Positions 52,323 through 60,155 of a DNA stretch of 64,000 nucleotides are shown here, piece by piece. The notes beneath the pieces were generated by a model. It was not told where the DNA came from and did no database searches. It was given only the letters and a program-made list of their open reading frames with translations. Every line of letters starts with the position of its first letter. The stretch's first letter is position 1. The stretch is from the NCBI RefSeq assembly GCF_030646155.1, contig NZ_JAUTDN010000012.1:1-64000 (forward strand), given 5' to 3'. The stretch is from Conexibacter sp. CPCC 205762 (GTDB taxonomy: Bacteria; Actinomycetota; Thermoleophilia; Solirubrobacterales; Solirubrobacteraceae). A program made the position numbers and the translations under genes.

Positions 52323-53531
52323 ATGTCAGTGATCGCGGTTCCTCGTCAACGCATCCGGGTCGGCGGCTTCTGGGCGGTCGCCTTCGCCTTCGCCGTCGTG
52401 ATGGGCTTCACGACGATCCCGACGCCCTTGTGGCCGATCTACCAGCAGCGCGACGGCTTCTCGTCGCTGACGGTGACGGTCGTCTTCGCCGCCTACGCGG
52501 TCGGCGTCGCCGTCAGCCTGTTCGCCGCCGGTCACCTCTCCGACTGGCACGGGCGGCGGCGCGTGCTGCTGACCGCGCTCGCCTTCAACGTCGCCGCGGC
52601 GGCGATCTTCCTGGTCTCCTCGGCGCTCCCGGCGCTGCTGCTGGCGCGCGTGCTGAGCGGGCTCGGCGTCGGCGTCGCGACGGCGACCGCGACCGCCTGG
52701 CTGGCCGAGCTGGAGGCGCGCGACGCGCCGCAGTCGACGCTGCGCCGCGCCCAGCTCGTCGCGACCGCCGCCAACCTCGGCGGCTTCGCGGCCGGCGCGC
52801 TGCTCGGCGGCGCGCTCGCGCAGTGGGTCGCGCAGCCGCTGGTCGTCCCCTTCGCCGTCTCGCTGGCGCTGCTGCTGGCCGGGATCGTGCTGGTCGCGCT
52901 GACGCCGGAGACGCGCCCGCCGCTGGTGCCGCGCCCGGCCTACCGGCCGCAGCGGGTGGTCGTGCCGTCGGCGGCGCGCGGCCGCTACCTCGCCGCCGCG
53001 GCGGCGACGCTGCTCGCCTTCGCCGCGCTCGGGCTGTTCTCGTCGCTGACCGGGACCTTCCTCGCGCAGACGCTCCACCAGCGCTCCCACCTGCTGGCGG
53101 GTGCGGTCGCGGCGGCGGTCTTCGGCAGCGCGGTCGCGGCCCAGCTGGCGACGATCGCGCTGCCGCCCCGGCGGCTGGTCGTGACCGGCCTGACGGCGCT
53201 GCCGCTGGGCCTCGCGCTCGCCGTCGCCGGCGTCTGGCTGCCGTCGCCGAGCCTCGCGCTGTTCCTCGCCGGCGGCGTCGCGATCGGCGCGGGCGCCGGC
53301 CTGCTGTTCAAGGGCGCGCTCGCGACCGGCGCCGCGCTCGCCCCCGACGAGAGCCGCGCCGAGGCGCTCGCCGGCCTCTTCCTCGCCGGCTACGTCGGCC
53401 TCGCCGGCCCGGTCGTCGGCCTCGGCCTGCTGACCCAGCTCGTCAGCATGCGCCTCAGCCTGCTCCTCTTCGCTGCCGCCCTCGCCGCCGCCGTCGCGCT
53501 CGTCGCGCGGCCGCTGCTGAGCGAGCGGTGA
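52323..53531 (+). CDS. MFS transporter (probable drug or metabolite exporter)
   Basis: 402 residues and about twelve transmembrane helices. The loop 2-3 motif DWHGRRRVLL and the LARVLSGLGVGVATATATAWLAEL segment with motif-C-like character place it in the MFS drug-efflux group. The C-terminal half includes GAGAGLLFKGALATGAALAPDESRAEALAGLF. LysR diverges upstream. The substrate is not predictable. Confidence 0.92.
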   Translation: MSVIAVPRQRIRVGGFWAVAFAFAVVMGFTTIPTPLWPIYQQRDGFSSLTVTVVFAAYAVGVAVSLFAAGHLSDWHGRRRVLLTALAFNVAAAAIFLVSSALPALLLARVLSGLGVGVATATATAWLAELEARDAPQSTLRRAQLVATAANLGGFAAGALLGGALAQWVAQPLVVPFAVSLALLLAGIVLVALTPETRPPLVPRPAYRPQRVVVPSAARGRYLAAAAATLLAFAALGLFSSLTGTFLAQTLHQRSHLLAGAVAAAVFGSAVAAQLATIALPPRRLVVTGLTALPLGLALAVAGVWLPSPSLALFLAGGVAIGAGAGLLFKGALATGAALAPDESRAEALAGLFLAGYVGLAGPVVGLGLLTQLVSMRLSLLLFAAALAAAVALVARPLLSER

Positions 53532-53556
53532 GCGGCTAGAGCGCCACGCAGATATG

Positions 53557-53573
53557 GCGTTGCACCAGAAGCA
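53557..53573. promoter_or_regulatory. Inverted repeat upstream of the ImmA-DUF4411 pair
   Basis: gttgc-N7-gcaac (53557-53561 and 53569-53573) lies in an AT-richer 99-bp gap about 60 bp upstream of the ImmA-type gene. As that protein begins with an XRE-like domain, an autoregulatory operator is plausible. Confidence 0.35.
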
Positions 53574-53630
53574 ACAGTAAAACCCTGCATAGCGGCACAA
53601 TCTGTCGGCGGAGCGGCTACGCTTGGCGCG

Positions 53631-54734
53631 ATGGCGACGCGTGCGCTCACCACCCCGAATGTGCTCAGATGGGCCCGTGAGGCTGCGGGCTACGCGCCGT
53701 CGTCCGCGGCCAGAAAGGTCGGCGTCAGAGAGGACATCCTGCTTGCGGCTGAGCGCGGCGATCACTTCTTGACGCTGCGCCAGGCGGAACTGGCAGCGGC
53801 GGCGTACGGCCGGTCATTGGCGCTCCTGATGAGTCCAGAGCCTCCCGCGGAACTGTCTGTCGACGCGAAGTACCGACGCCTGCGCGGGGCGCCGAGACCG
53901 CCGTGGAGTCCGGAGCTGATCAAGCTCGAGCGAGAGATCCGCGACCAGCAGGACACGACGGTGGACCTCTGGGCCGCGCTTGGCGAGTCACCGCCGTGGC
54001 ATGAGGCGATGCGACGGCTCCAACTGCCTCGGCTGCCGGAAGCGACGTATCTCGCACACATTCTCGGTCTGGAGCCCTATGCGCTGCGGTCATCGGACCC
54101 GCGCAACATCTGGCATTCCCGCCGGGCGGTGGTGCGGGCAGCCGAGTGGGCGGGCGTGCTCGTCATCCGCTGCCCGGTCCCGGACAGCGGCGTTCGGGGT
54201 TTCGTGCTGCCGCATGCAGACGTCCCTGCCATCTACGTGAACAGCGCCGAGGATCCTCGTGCGCAGGCTTTCACCGTCATGCACGAGTTCGCGCATCTGC
54301 TGCTCGACGTCGCAGACGAGCGCCGAGACGATGAAGAGCGCTGGTGTGATGAGTACGCCGGCACCGTTCTGATGCCGGAGCCGGAGTTCGCTGAGTCGTT
54401 CGGCGTGGGACAAGGGCGTTCGATCGAGTCGATCGCCCAGGACTTTGGCGTCACTCCAGGCGCCGCGGCCACACGCGCCGCCCAACTCGGTTTGCTGGGC
54501 TGGTCGCAGGCTCGCGACATCCTGGGCCGGTCGTTCTCCGGCCCGACGGCAAAGGGTGGAAACGGCAATCAGCGCAAGGTCGCTCGCTTGAGCCCGACGT
54601 TCACGGACCTCGTGCTCGCCGCTGCTGACTCCTCTGCGGTGACGCTCGCGACCGCGTCACGCTTGCTGAGAACGAAGGTCGAGGACTTTGCAAAGCTGCG
54701 GGCTTTCGCAGACCGAGAGCTGCTGGATCGATAG
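53631..54734 (+). CDS. XRE-ImmA/IrrE-type metallopeptidase regulator (antitoxin-like)
   Basis: 367 residues. The N-terminus (about 8-68) is a helix-turn-helix of the type fused to COG2856 proteins (LRWAREAAGYAPSSAARKVGVREDILLAAERGD). The zincin motif HEFAH is at 218-222 with a following acidic CDEYAGTVLMP, as in ImmA/IrrE (third ligand Glu). A small helical domain ends the protein. Such proteins pair with DUF4411 PIN-like toxins, exactly the gene 12 bp downstream. GC and codon use are lower than in neighbouring core genes, suggesting acquisition. Confidence 0.9.
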   Translation: MATRALTTPNVLRWAREAAGYAPSSAARKVGVREDILLAAERGDHFLTLRQAELAAAAYGRSLALLMSPEPPAELSVDAKYRRLRGAPRPPWSPELIKLEREIRDQQDTTVDLWAALGESPPWHEAMRRLQLPRLPEATYLAHILGLEPYALRSSDPRNIWHSRRAVVRAAEWAGVLVIRCPVPDSGVRGFVLPHADVPAIYVNSAEDPRAQAFTVMHEFAHLLLDVADERRDDEERWCDEYAGTVLMPEPEFAESFGVGQGRSIESIAQDFGVTPGAAATRAAQLGLLGWSQARDILGRSFSGPTAKGGNGNQRKVARLSPTFTDLVLAAADSSAVTLATASRLLRTKVEDFAKLRAFADRELLDR

Positions 54735-54746
54735 CCGAGACCGAGC

Positions 54747-55214
54747 GTGATCGTCCTCGACACGTCAGCTCTGATCGGCGCTTTCAATGCGCACTACCTT
54801 CCCGATTCGATCAAGGGATTCTGGGCGTTCCTCGACACGGAGTGGCGTGCTGGCAACGTCGTGGTGCCACGTTCCGTCTACGAAGAGTTGAGAGACGGCA
54901 GCGGCGGCGCGTTTGCATGGGTTCGCGAGCGCAGGCCTTTCGTGGCGGAGCCTTCGCACGACGTTCAGCGGCTGGCGGGCGGTCTGCTGACGAGATTCCG
55001 GTTCAAGCAAGGCCGCGACAGAGCTGATCCGTTCGTCATCGCCGAAGCGAGCGTGCGCGGGTTCGGCGTCGCGACGTACGAAGGCATGAGCCCGACCGGC
55101 ACCGTCGCGCGCGCCAAGGCGAGCGTCGACAACATGCCGGACATCTGCAGGGTGCTGAGAATCGAGTGCTTCCAGCCTGCGAGAGCGTGGCGGCATGTCG
55201 GGCTGGCCTTGTAG
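54747..55214 (+). CDS. DUF4411 PIN-domain-like protein (probable toxin)
   Basis: 155 residues from GTG 54747. It begins VLDTSALI with the first acidic residue of a PIN domain. It continues with FWAFLDTEWRAGNVVVPRSVYEEL (second acid), ADPFVIAEA (third) and ATYEGMSP (DUF4411 T-E motif), then DNMPDICRVLRIECF. PIN nucleases cleave RNA; in this pairing the XRE-ImmA protein upstream serves as the antitoxin and regulator. Both genes have the same slightly lower GC. Confidence 0.88.
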   Translation: MIVLDTSALIGAFNAHYLPDSIKGFWAFLDTEWRAGNVVVPRSVYEELRDGSGGAFAWVRERRPFVAEPSHDVQRLAGGLLTRFRFKQGRDRADPFVIAEASVRGFGVATYEGMSPTGTVARAKASVDNMPDICRVLRIECFQPARAWRHVGLAL

Positions 55215-55224
55215 ACCGTAGCGG

Positions 55225-55956
55225 CTACAGCGTCTGCGCCGTCGGGCGGACCAGGATCTCGTTGAGGGTCATGCGGTGGGGGCGGGTGACGGCGAAGGCG
55301 ATCACGTCGGCGACGTCCTCGACCGGGATCGCGGTGCTGGCGTAGAAGCCCTCGCTGCCCTTCTTGGCGGCGGGGTCGGTGATGTGGTCGGTCAGCTCGG
55401 TCGCGATCGCGCCGGGCTCGATCAGCGTCACGCGGACGGCCGGCTGCAGCTCTCTGCGCAGCGCCTCCGACCAGCCGTTGAGGCCCCACTTGGTCGCGTT
55501 GTAGACCGACGAGCCGGGGCCGGCGGTGCGGCCGGCGACCGAGGAGATGTTGATCAGGTCGCCCTCGCCGTCGCGCAGCTGGTCGAGGAAGACCTCGGTC
55601 GCGGTCATCGCGCCGAGCAGGTTGACCTCGACCATCTGCCGGTGCTCGGCGCGCTGCGCGGAGCTGAACGGCGCCAGCAGCATCACGCCGGCGTTGTTGA
55701 CGAGCACGTCGGCGCCGCCCAGCTCCGCCTGCACGCGCGCGGCGGCGGCGACGAGCGAGTCGCGGTCGGTCACGTCGGCGGGGATCGCGACGGCGCCCGC
55801 GCCCAGCTCCTGCGCCAGCGCCTCGATCCGCTCGGCGCGGCGCGCCAGCAGCGCGACGCGCAGCCCGTCGCGCACGAACGCGCGCGCGGTCGCCTCGCCG
55901 ATGCCCGACGAGGCGCCGGTGATGACCGCGACGCGGCCGGTGGTGTCGTTGCTCAT
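55225..55956 (-). CDS. SDR-family oxidoreductase (YdfG-like)
   Basis: 243 residues; start chosen at ATG 55956 with TGGAGG upstream, rather than an upstream frame. TGASSGIG (11-18 region), NNAGVM, NISSVAG and YNATK give a complete classical SDR active site (Ser, Tyr, Lys). IEPGAIATELTDHI follows. The sequence resembles NADP-dependent 3-hydroxy acid dehydrogenases (YdfG). It follows the noncanonical SDR gene after 20 bp in the same operon. Confidence 0.92.
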   Translation of the reverse strand: MSNDTTGRVAVITGASSGIGEATARAFVRDGLRVALLARRAERIEALAQELGAGAVAIPADVTDRDSLVAAAARVQAELGGADVLVNNAGVMLLAPFSSAQRAEHRQMVEVNLLGAMTATEVFLDQLRDGEGDLINISSVAGRTAGPGSSVYNATKWGLNGWSEALRRELQPAVRVTLIEPGAIATELTDHITDPAAKKGSEGFYASTAIPVEDVADVIAFAVTRPHRMTLNEILVRPTAQTL

Positions 55957-55976
55957 GAGGTGGTCCTCCAAGGGGT

Positions 55977-56633
55977 TCAGTCGATGCCGATGCGGATCTG
56001 GAAGCGGTCGCGCGCCTGGTGGTGCTCGCGCCACAGCAGCTCCGCGACGTCGGCGGGCTCGTGGGCGCCGCCTGGGGCGATGATGCCCCCGATCGCGGTG
56101 TGGCCGACATGGATGCCGCGCGGCGCCAGCTCCTCGTGCAGCATCCGCGCGTAGGCGACCTCGCCCGCGAACGAGATGCCGACGCCGGCCCGCAGCGGGT
56201 ACGGCGCGATCGCGGCGCCGCCGGTCGTGTAGAGGATCGTGCCCGCGCCGCGCTCCAGCATCCCCGGCACGACCGCGCGCGCCGCCGCCACGGCGCCCAG
56301 CACGCTGAACTCCAGCGGCCCGCGCACGTCCTCGACGGTCGTCTCGAGGATCGGCTTCATGAACGCTCTCGCCGGCAGCGGCGAGTACTCCAGCACCTCG
56401 ACCGGGCCGAGCCGCTCGGCGAGCGTCGCGATCGCGCGCGTGAGCGCGTCGGTGTCCCGGATGTCGGCGGTCGCGACCTCGGCGGTGAGGCCGTCCTCGC
56501 GCAGCTGGCCGGCGAGCGTGTCGAGCTTGGCCGCGTCGCGCGCGATCAGCCCGACGCCCATCCCCTCGCGCCCGAACCGCCGCGCGACCGCCGCGCCGAG
56601 GTTCGGTCCTGCTCCGATGATGACGATTGACAT
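55977..56633 (-). CDS. Noncanonical SDR-like protein lacking the catalytic Tyr/Lys
   Basis: 218 residues from ATG 56633, preceded by GAGAGG. Rossmann motif GAGPNLGAAVA and an ADIRDTD strand are intact, so a nucleotide probably binds. At the active site one sees YTTGGAAIAPYPLRAGVGISFAGEVAYAR: the usual YxxxK is replaced, with no Lys at the expected place. It may act as a redox sensor, a chaperone-type subunit or a very divergent enzyme. It forms an operon with the SDR downstream and diverges from the SMR/TetR genes. Confidence 0.8.
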   Translation of the reverse strand: MSIVIIGAGPNLGAAVARRFGREGMGVGLIARDAAKLDTLAGQLREDGLTAEVATADIRDTDALTRAIATLAERLGPVEVLEYSPLPARAFMKPILETTVEDVRGPLEFSVLGAVAAARAVVPGMLERGAGTILYTTGGAAIAPYPLRAGVGISFAGEVAYARMLHEELAPRGIHVGHTAIGGIIAPGGAHEPADVAELLWREHHQARDRFQIRIGID

Positions 56634-56667
56634 GCCTCTCACGTAAGCAGGCCGACGCCCTCCGCTA

Positions 56668-56704
56668 CTATCCGAACAACCTTCCAAGAAGTTCGTTCGG
56701 ATAG
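56668..56704. promoter_or_regulatory. Inverted-repeat operator between the SDR operon and SMR-TetR operon
   Basis: ctatccgaac (56668-56677) and gttcggatag (56695-56704) are perfect 10-bp arms with a 17-bp spacer. A further gttcg lies at 56691-56695. They lie in the 85-bp divergent gap. The TetR gene two genes downstream is the natural binder. The half-site TCCGAAC recurs at 57692-57708. Confidence 0.6.
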
Positions 56705-56718
56705 TTGGAGTGCGTGGG

Positions 56719-57042
56719 ATGGGGTACCTGTTCCTGGCCGGCGCGATCTGCGCCGAGATCGTGGCGACGTTGAGCCTGCGGGCGTCTGAGGGCTTCAGCA
56801 AGCTGCCGTTCGCAGCGGTCATGGCCGTCGGCTACGTCGTCACGTTCACGCTGCTGTCGATGGCGCTGGAGCGCGGCGTGCCGCTCGGCGTCGCGTACGG
56901 GATCTGGTCGGCGATCGGCGTCGCGGCCGTCGCGGCGCTGTCGGTCCCGCTGTTCGGCGAGTCGCTCTCGGCGCTGCAGCTCGGCGGTATCGTGCTGGTG
57001 ATCGGCGGCGTCGTCGCGCTCGAGGCGGGGGCGTCGCATTGA
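56719..57042 (+). CDS. SMR-family small multidrug transporter
   Basis: 107 residues from ATG 56719 (GTG 56710 is an alternative). There are four hydrophobic helices. The conserved Glu of helix 1 is E13 (GAICAEIVATLSLRAS). Helix 3 carries YGIWSAIGVAAVAAL and helix 4 GGIVLVIGGVVALEAG. It exports cationic drugs or metabolites as an antiparallel dimer. It overlaps the TetR gene by 4 bp and is probably repressed by it. Confidence 0.95.
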   Translation: MGYLFLAGAICAEIVATLSLRASEGFSKLPFAAVMAVGYVVTFTLLSMALERGVPLGVAYGIWSAIGVAAVAALSVPLFGESLSALQLGGIVLVIGGVVALEAGASH

Positions 57043-57596
57043 GCGGTCCGGTCCCCGAGGACGGCCGCCGCGCGCGCGGCGCCGCGCGCCGCGAGCAGCT
57101 CGTGCGCGCGGCGATCGAGGTGATCGAGCAGGGTGGCGTCGCCGCGCTCACGCACCGCGCGATCGCCGAGCAGGCCGGCGTCTCGCTCGCCTCCGTCAGC
57201 TACCACTTCGCCGGCATCGACGGCCTCGTCGCGACCGCGCTGCAACAGGCGACCGACGACCTCCTCGCGACCCTGCACGAGCAGCGCGACCACTCGCTCG
57301 CCGCGCTCGCGCGGCTGCTCGTCGAGGACCTCGGCGGCACCGGCGACCGGCTCGTGATCAGCTACGAGCTGTACCTGCTCGCGCTGCGCAGACCGCACCT
57401 GCGGCCCGCCGCGCTGAGCTGGCTGGAGGCCGTCGCCGACAGCTTCGCGCCGGCGCTGAGAGGCGCCGAGCGGCAGGCGTTCCAGGCGGCGGTCGAGGGT
57501 GTCTGCCTGCACATGCTGCTGCGCGACGAGCCGTGGCCGCCGGAGCAGATCGAGACGCTGCTCAGGCTCACCTGGCCGGGCGCGCGCCCGCGCTAG
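57039..57596 (+). CDS. TetR-family regulator of the SMR transporter
   Basis: 185 residues from TTG 57039, in a TTGA overlap with the SMR stop. The helix-turn-helix (about 18-64) has LVRAAIEVIEQGGVAALTHRAIAEQAGVSLASVSYHFAGIDGLVATAL. The helical ligand domain ends with a TetR_C_6-like pattern. It probably autorepresses via the gttcggatag-type sites upstream. The gap that follows carries a second copy of the same half-site. Confidence 0.9.
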   Translation: MSGPVPEDGRRARGAARREQLVRAAIEVIEQGGVAALTHRAIAEQAGVSLASVSYHFAGIDGLVATALQQATDDLLATLHEQRDHSLAALARLLVEDLGGTGDRLVISYELYLLALRRPHLRPAALSWLEAVADSFAPALRGAERQAFQAAVEGVCLHMLLRDEPWPPEQIETLLRLTWPGARPR

Positions 57597-57944
57597 GATC
57601 GCCCGCCGCGGTCGCTCACGGCTCGGCGCGCGCCACTTCCCAGGCGCGTCATTTTTTACGCGTCCGAGTTATTCGAACCCCGTCAGCACCGGTTCGGAAG
57701 ATCCGAACAGGGACCTATTTATTCGCTTGATTGTCTCTGTGACGTGCCGCTAGAGTGCGCGCCGTACGGTTGTGACGGACGGCGTTCGAGAGGTTCGAAC
57801 GGGCCGCGTCACCAAGCTCGGCTGCCGTGGTACGCATCAAGGCGCGCCGAGCGGACGGAGGAGAGACGTGTGCTGCTGCCTGCACGCCGGGACGCCCCCG
57901 CGCCCGGTGACAATTCACCCTGCCCGCCGGCGGGAGGACACGCG
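57597..57944. promoter_or_regulatory. 348-bp control region of the IclR sugar operon with repeated GTTCGGA/TTCGAA dyads
   Basis: Non-coding and AT-richer than its flanks, with runs such as cattttttacg and ctatttattcg. It holds gttcgga-N3-tccgaac (57692-57708), cgttcga-N5-tcgaacg (57783-57801) and a lone ttcgaa (57672-57677). The first shares its half-site with the SMR/SDR operator. The IclR start is fixed by GGGAGG near 57931. Confidence 0.5.
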
Positions 57945-58742
57945 ATGATCGCCGAGGGCTCCGGCACCTCGACCAGCGTCGTGCGCGCCTTCGACGTGCT
58001 CGAGCGGATCGCGCTCGCCGGCGAGGACGGGATCACGCTCGGACAGCTCGCCGCGATGATCCCGACCGCCAAGTCGACGACGCATCGCTACGTCGCGACG
58101 CTGCTGCGCCTCGGCGTGCTGCGGCGCGACGAGCGCGGCCACCTGAGACTCGGCTACAAGCTCGTCGAGCTGGCTGGCACGCTGCTCGACGGCGACGACG
58201 TCCGCAGCGCCGCCGCGCCGATCCTCAACACGCTCGCGGCGCGCACCGGCGAGACCGTCCACCTCGGCGTCGTCGCCGACGACGAGGTCGTCTACATCGC
58301 CAAGATCGAGAGCCCGCACTCGGTCCGGCTCGTCTCCCGGATCGGCGCGCGCGTCCCCTTCTACTGCTCCGCGATGGGCAAGGCGATCCTCGCCAACCTC
58401 GACGGCGAGCCGCTGGAGCGGGCGCTCGCGATCCCGCGCGCGGCCCGCACCGAGCGCACGATCGTCGAGCGCGCGGCGCTGCTGGCCGAGGTCGACAGGG
58501 TGCGCGCCGTCGGCGTCGCGCTCGACGACGAGGAGAACGAGATCGGCGTCCGCTGCATCGGCGCCGCGGTCGTCGTCGGCCACGAGCCGGTCGCCGCGAT
58601 CAGCGTCTCCGCGCCCGAGGTGCGGATGAGCCACGAGCGCTGCACCGAGCTGACGCCGCACATGATCGCCGCCGCCGCCGAGATCTCCAGACGGCTCGGC
58701 CGCGCCCGCATGCACGCCCCCGCTTCGACCCACACGAGGTAG
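57945..58742 (+). CDS. IclR-family transcriptional regulator
   Basis: 265 residues from ATG 57945, chosen for its GGGAGG Shine-Dalgarno. The N-terminal winged helix has SVVRAFDVLERIALAGEDGITLGQLAAMIPTAKSTTHRYVATLLRLGVL. The effector domain has GETVHLGVVADDEVVYIAKIESPHSVRL, PFYCSAMGKAILA and AAISVSAPEVRMS, the usual IclR ligand pocket. It is followed after 6 bp by the aldehyde dehydrogenase and is the first gene of the sugar operon, which it likely represses. Confidence 0.93.
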   Translation: MIAEGSGTSTSVVRAFDVLERIALAGEDGITLGQLAAMIPTAKSTTHRYVATLLRLGVLRRDERGHLRLGYKLVELAGTLLDGDDVRSAAAPILNTLAARTGETVHLGVVADDEVVYIAKIESPHSVRLVSRIGARVPFYCSAMGKAILANLDGEPLERALAIPRAARTERTIVERAALLAEVDRVRAVGVALDDEENEIGVRCIGAAVVVGHEPVAAISVSAPEVRMSHERCTELTPHMIAAAAEISRRLGRARMHAPASTHTR

Positions 58743-58748
58743 ACGACG

Positions 58749-60155
58749 ATGACCGCCACCGCAGCGCACGAGCTGGAGATCCGCAACCCCGCCGACGGCT
58801 CGCTCGTCGGCACGATGGAGATCGCCGACGCAGCCGCCGTCGCGCGCGCGATCGCGCAGGCGCAGGAGGGCCGCAGAGCGATGGCCGCGCTGCCCGCGCA
58901 CGCGCGCGCCGACCTGCTCGCGCGCATCGCCGACGGGATCGCGGCGCGCGACGAGGAGCTGGCGACCCTGCTCGCGCGCGAGAACGGCAAGCCGATCGCG
59001 CAGACGCGCGGCGAGGTCGCCGCCGCGATCCGCATCTTCCGCGGCTACGGCGAGGAGGCCAAGCGCCTCTTCGGCCGCCAGATCCCGCTCGACGCCGTCC
59101 CCGGCCTCGAGCGCCACCTCGCCTTCACGCGCCACGAGCCGCTCGGCGTCGTCGCCGCGATCGTGCCGTTCAACTACCCGGTCGAGCTGTACGCGCACAA
59201 GGCCGCCGCGGCGCTCGCCGCCGGCAACGCGGTGATCGTCAAGCCGCCGGAGAAGTGCCCGCTGGCGGTGATCGAGGTCGCGCAGATCGTCGAGCAGGCC
59301 GGCGCGCCACCCCACGCGCACCAGCTGCTCGGCGGCGGGCCGGAGGTCGCCAGCGCGCTCGCCGCCGACCCCGGCGTGCAGCTGATCAGCCTCACCGGCT
59401 CGACCGCCGCCGGCCGCGCGCTGTCGGCGCTCGCCGCGCCGACGCTCAAGCGCGTCCACCTCGAGCTCGGCTCCAACGACCCGATGATCGTCTGCGCCGA
59501 CGCCGACCTCGACAAGGCCGCCGAGGCGATCGTGCTCGGCCGCCTCGCGCGCGGCAACGGTCAGATCTGCTGCGCCGTCAAGCGCATCTTCGTCGAGGAC
59601 GCCGTCCACGACGCGCTCGCTGAGAAGCTCGTGGAGCAGGCGCGCGGGCTGAAGCTCGGCGACCCGCTGCAGGAGGAGACGGAGGTCGGCCCGCTGATCA
59701 CCGAGGCGGCCGCGAAGGCGGTCGAGGCGTCGATCGCGCAGGCGGTCGCCGACGGCGCGACGCTCGCGCTCGGCGGCACGCGCGACGGCGCCTTCGTCGC
59801 CCCGACGGTGCTGACCGGCGTGAGACCCGACGAGCCGGCGATCCGCGACGAGATCTTCGGCCCGGTCGCGCCGCTGGTGCGCGTCGACAGCGCCGAGCAG
59901 GCGGTCGCCTACGCCAACGACTCCGACTACGGCCTCCACGCCGCCGTCTTCACGCGCGACGTGCAGCGCGCCTTCGCGCTCGCCGCGCGGCTGGAGGCCG
60001 GCGGCGTGATCGTCAACGGCTCGACCGCGCTGCGCTCGGAGAACCTGCCGTTCGGCGGCGTCAAGCAGACCGGCGGGGCGCGCGAGGGGATCCACGACAC
60101 GCTCAAGGACATGACCGAGGAGAAGACGGTCGTGGTCATGGACGCCTTCAGCTGA
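58749..60155 (+). CDS. NAD(P)-dependent aldehyde dehydrogenase
   Basis: 468 residues. Asn142 (VPFNYPVE), GSTAAG (217-222), Glu239 (LELGSNDP) and catalytic Cys274 (GQICCAVKR) are all present, as is EIFGPVAP. In this context it may oxidise a sugar-derived semialdehyde such as lactaldehyde or alpha-ketoglutaric semialdehyde, feeding central metabolism. The substrate is unresolved. Its stop overlaps the ABC ATPase start by one base (TGATG). Confidence 0.93.
   Translation: MTATAAHELEIRNPADGSLVGTMEIADAAAVARAIAQAQEGRRAMAALPAHARADLLARIADGIAARDEELATLLARENGKPIAQTRGEVAAAIRIFRGYGEEAKRLFGRQIPLDAVPGLERHLAFTRHEPLGVVAAIVPFNYPVELYAHKAAAALAAGNAVIVKPPEKCPLAVIEVAQIVEQAGAPPHAHQLLGGGPEVASALAADPGVQLISLTGSTAAGRALSALAAPTLKRVHLELGSNDPMIVCADADLDKAAEAIVLGRLARGNGQICCAVKRIFVEDAVHDALAEKLVEQARGLKLGDPLQEETEVGPLITEAAAKAVEASIAQAVADGATLALGGTRDGAFVAPTVLTGVRPDEPAIRDEIFGPVAPLVRVDSAEQAVAYANDSDYGLHAAVFTRDVQRAFALAARLEAGGVIVNGSTALRSENLPFGGVKQTGGAREGIHDTLKDMTEEKTVVVMDAFS

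Noticed and set aside
57597-57944. Possible riboswitch or small RNA in the IclR leader
   Set aside because: Only short protein-type dyads are seen; no conserved riboswitch core could be recognised by eye.
57744-57944. 67-residue N-terminal extension of the IclR regulator
   Set aside because: Low-complexity Arg/Pro sequence crossing the operator dyads; the ATG at 57945 follows GGGAGG and matches family length.
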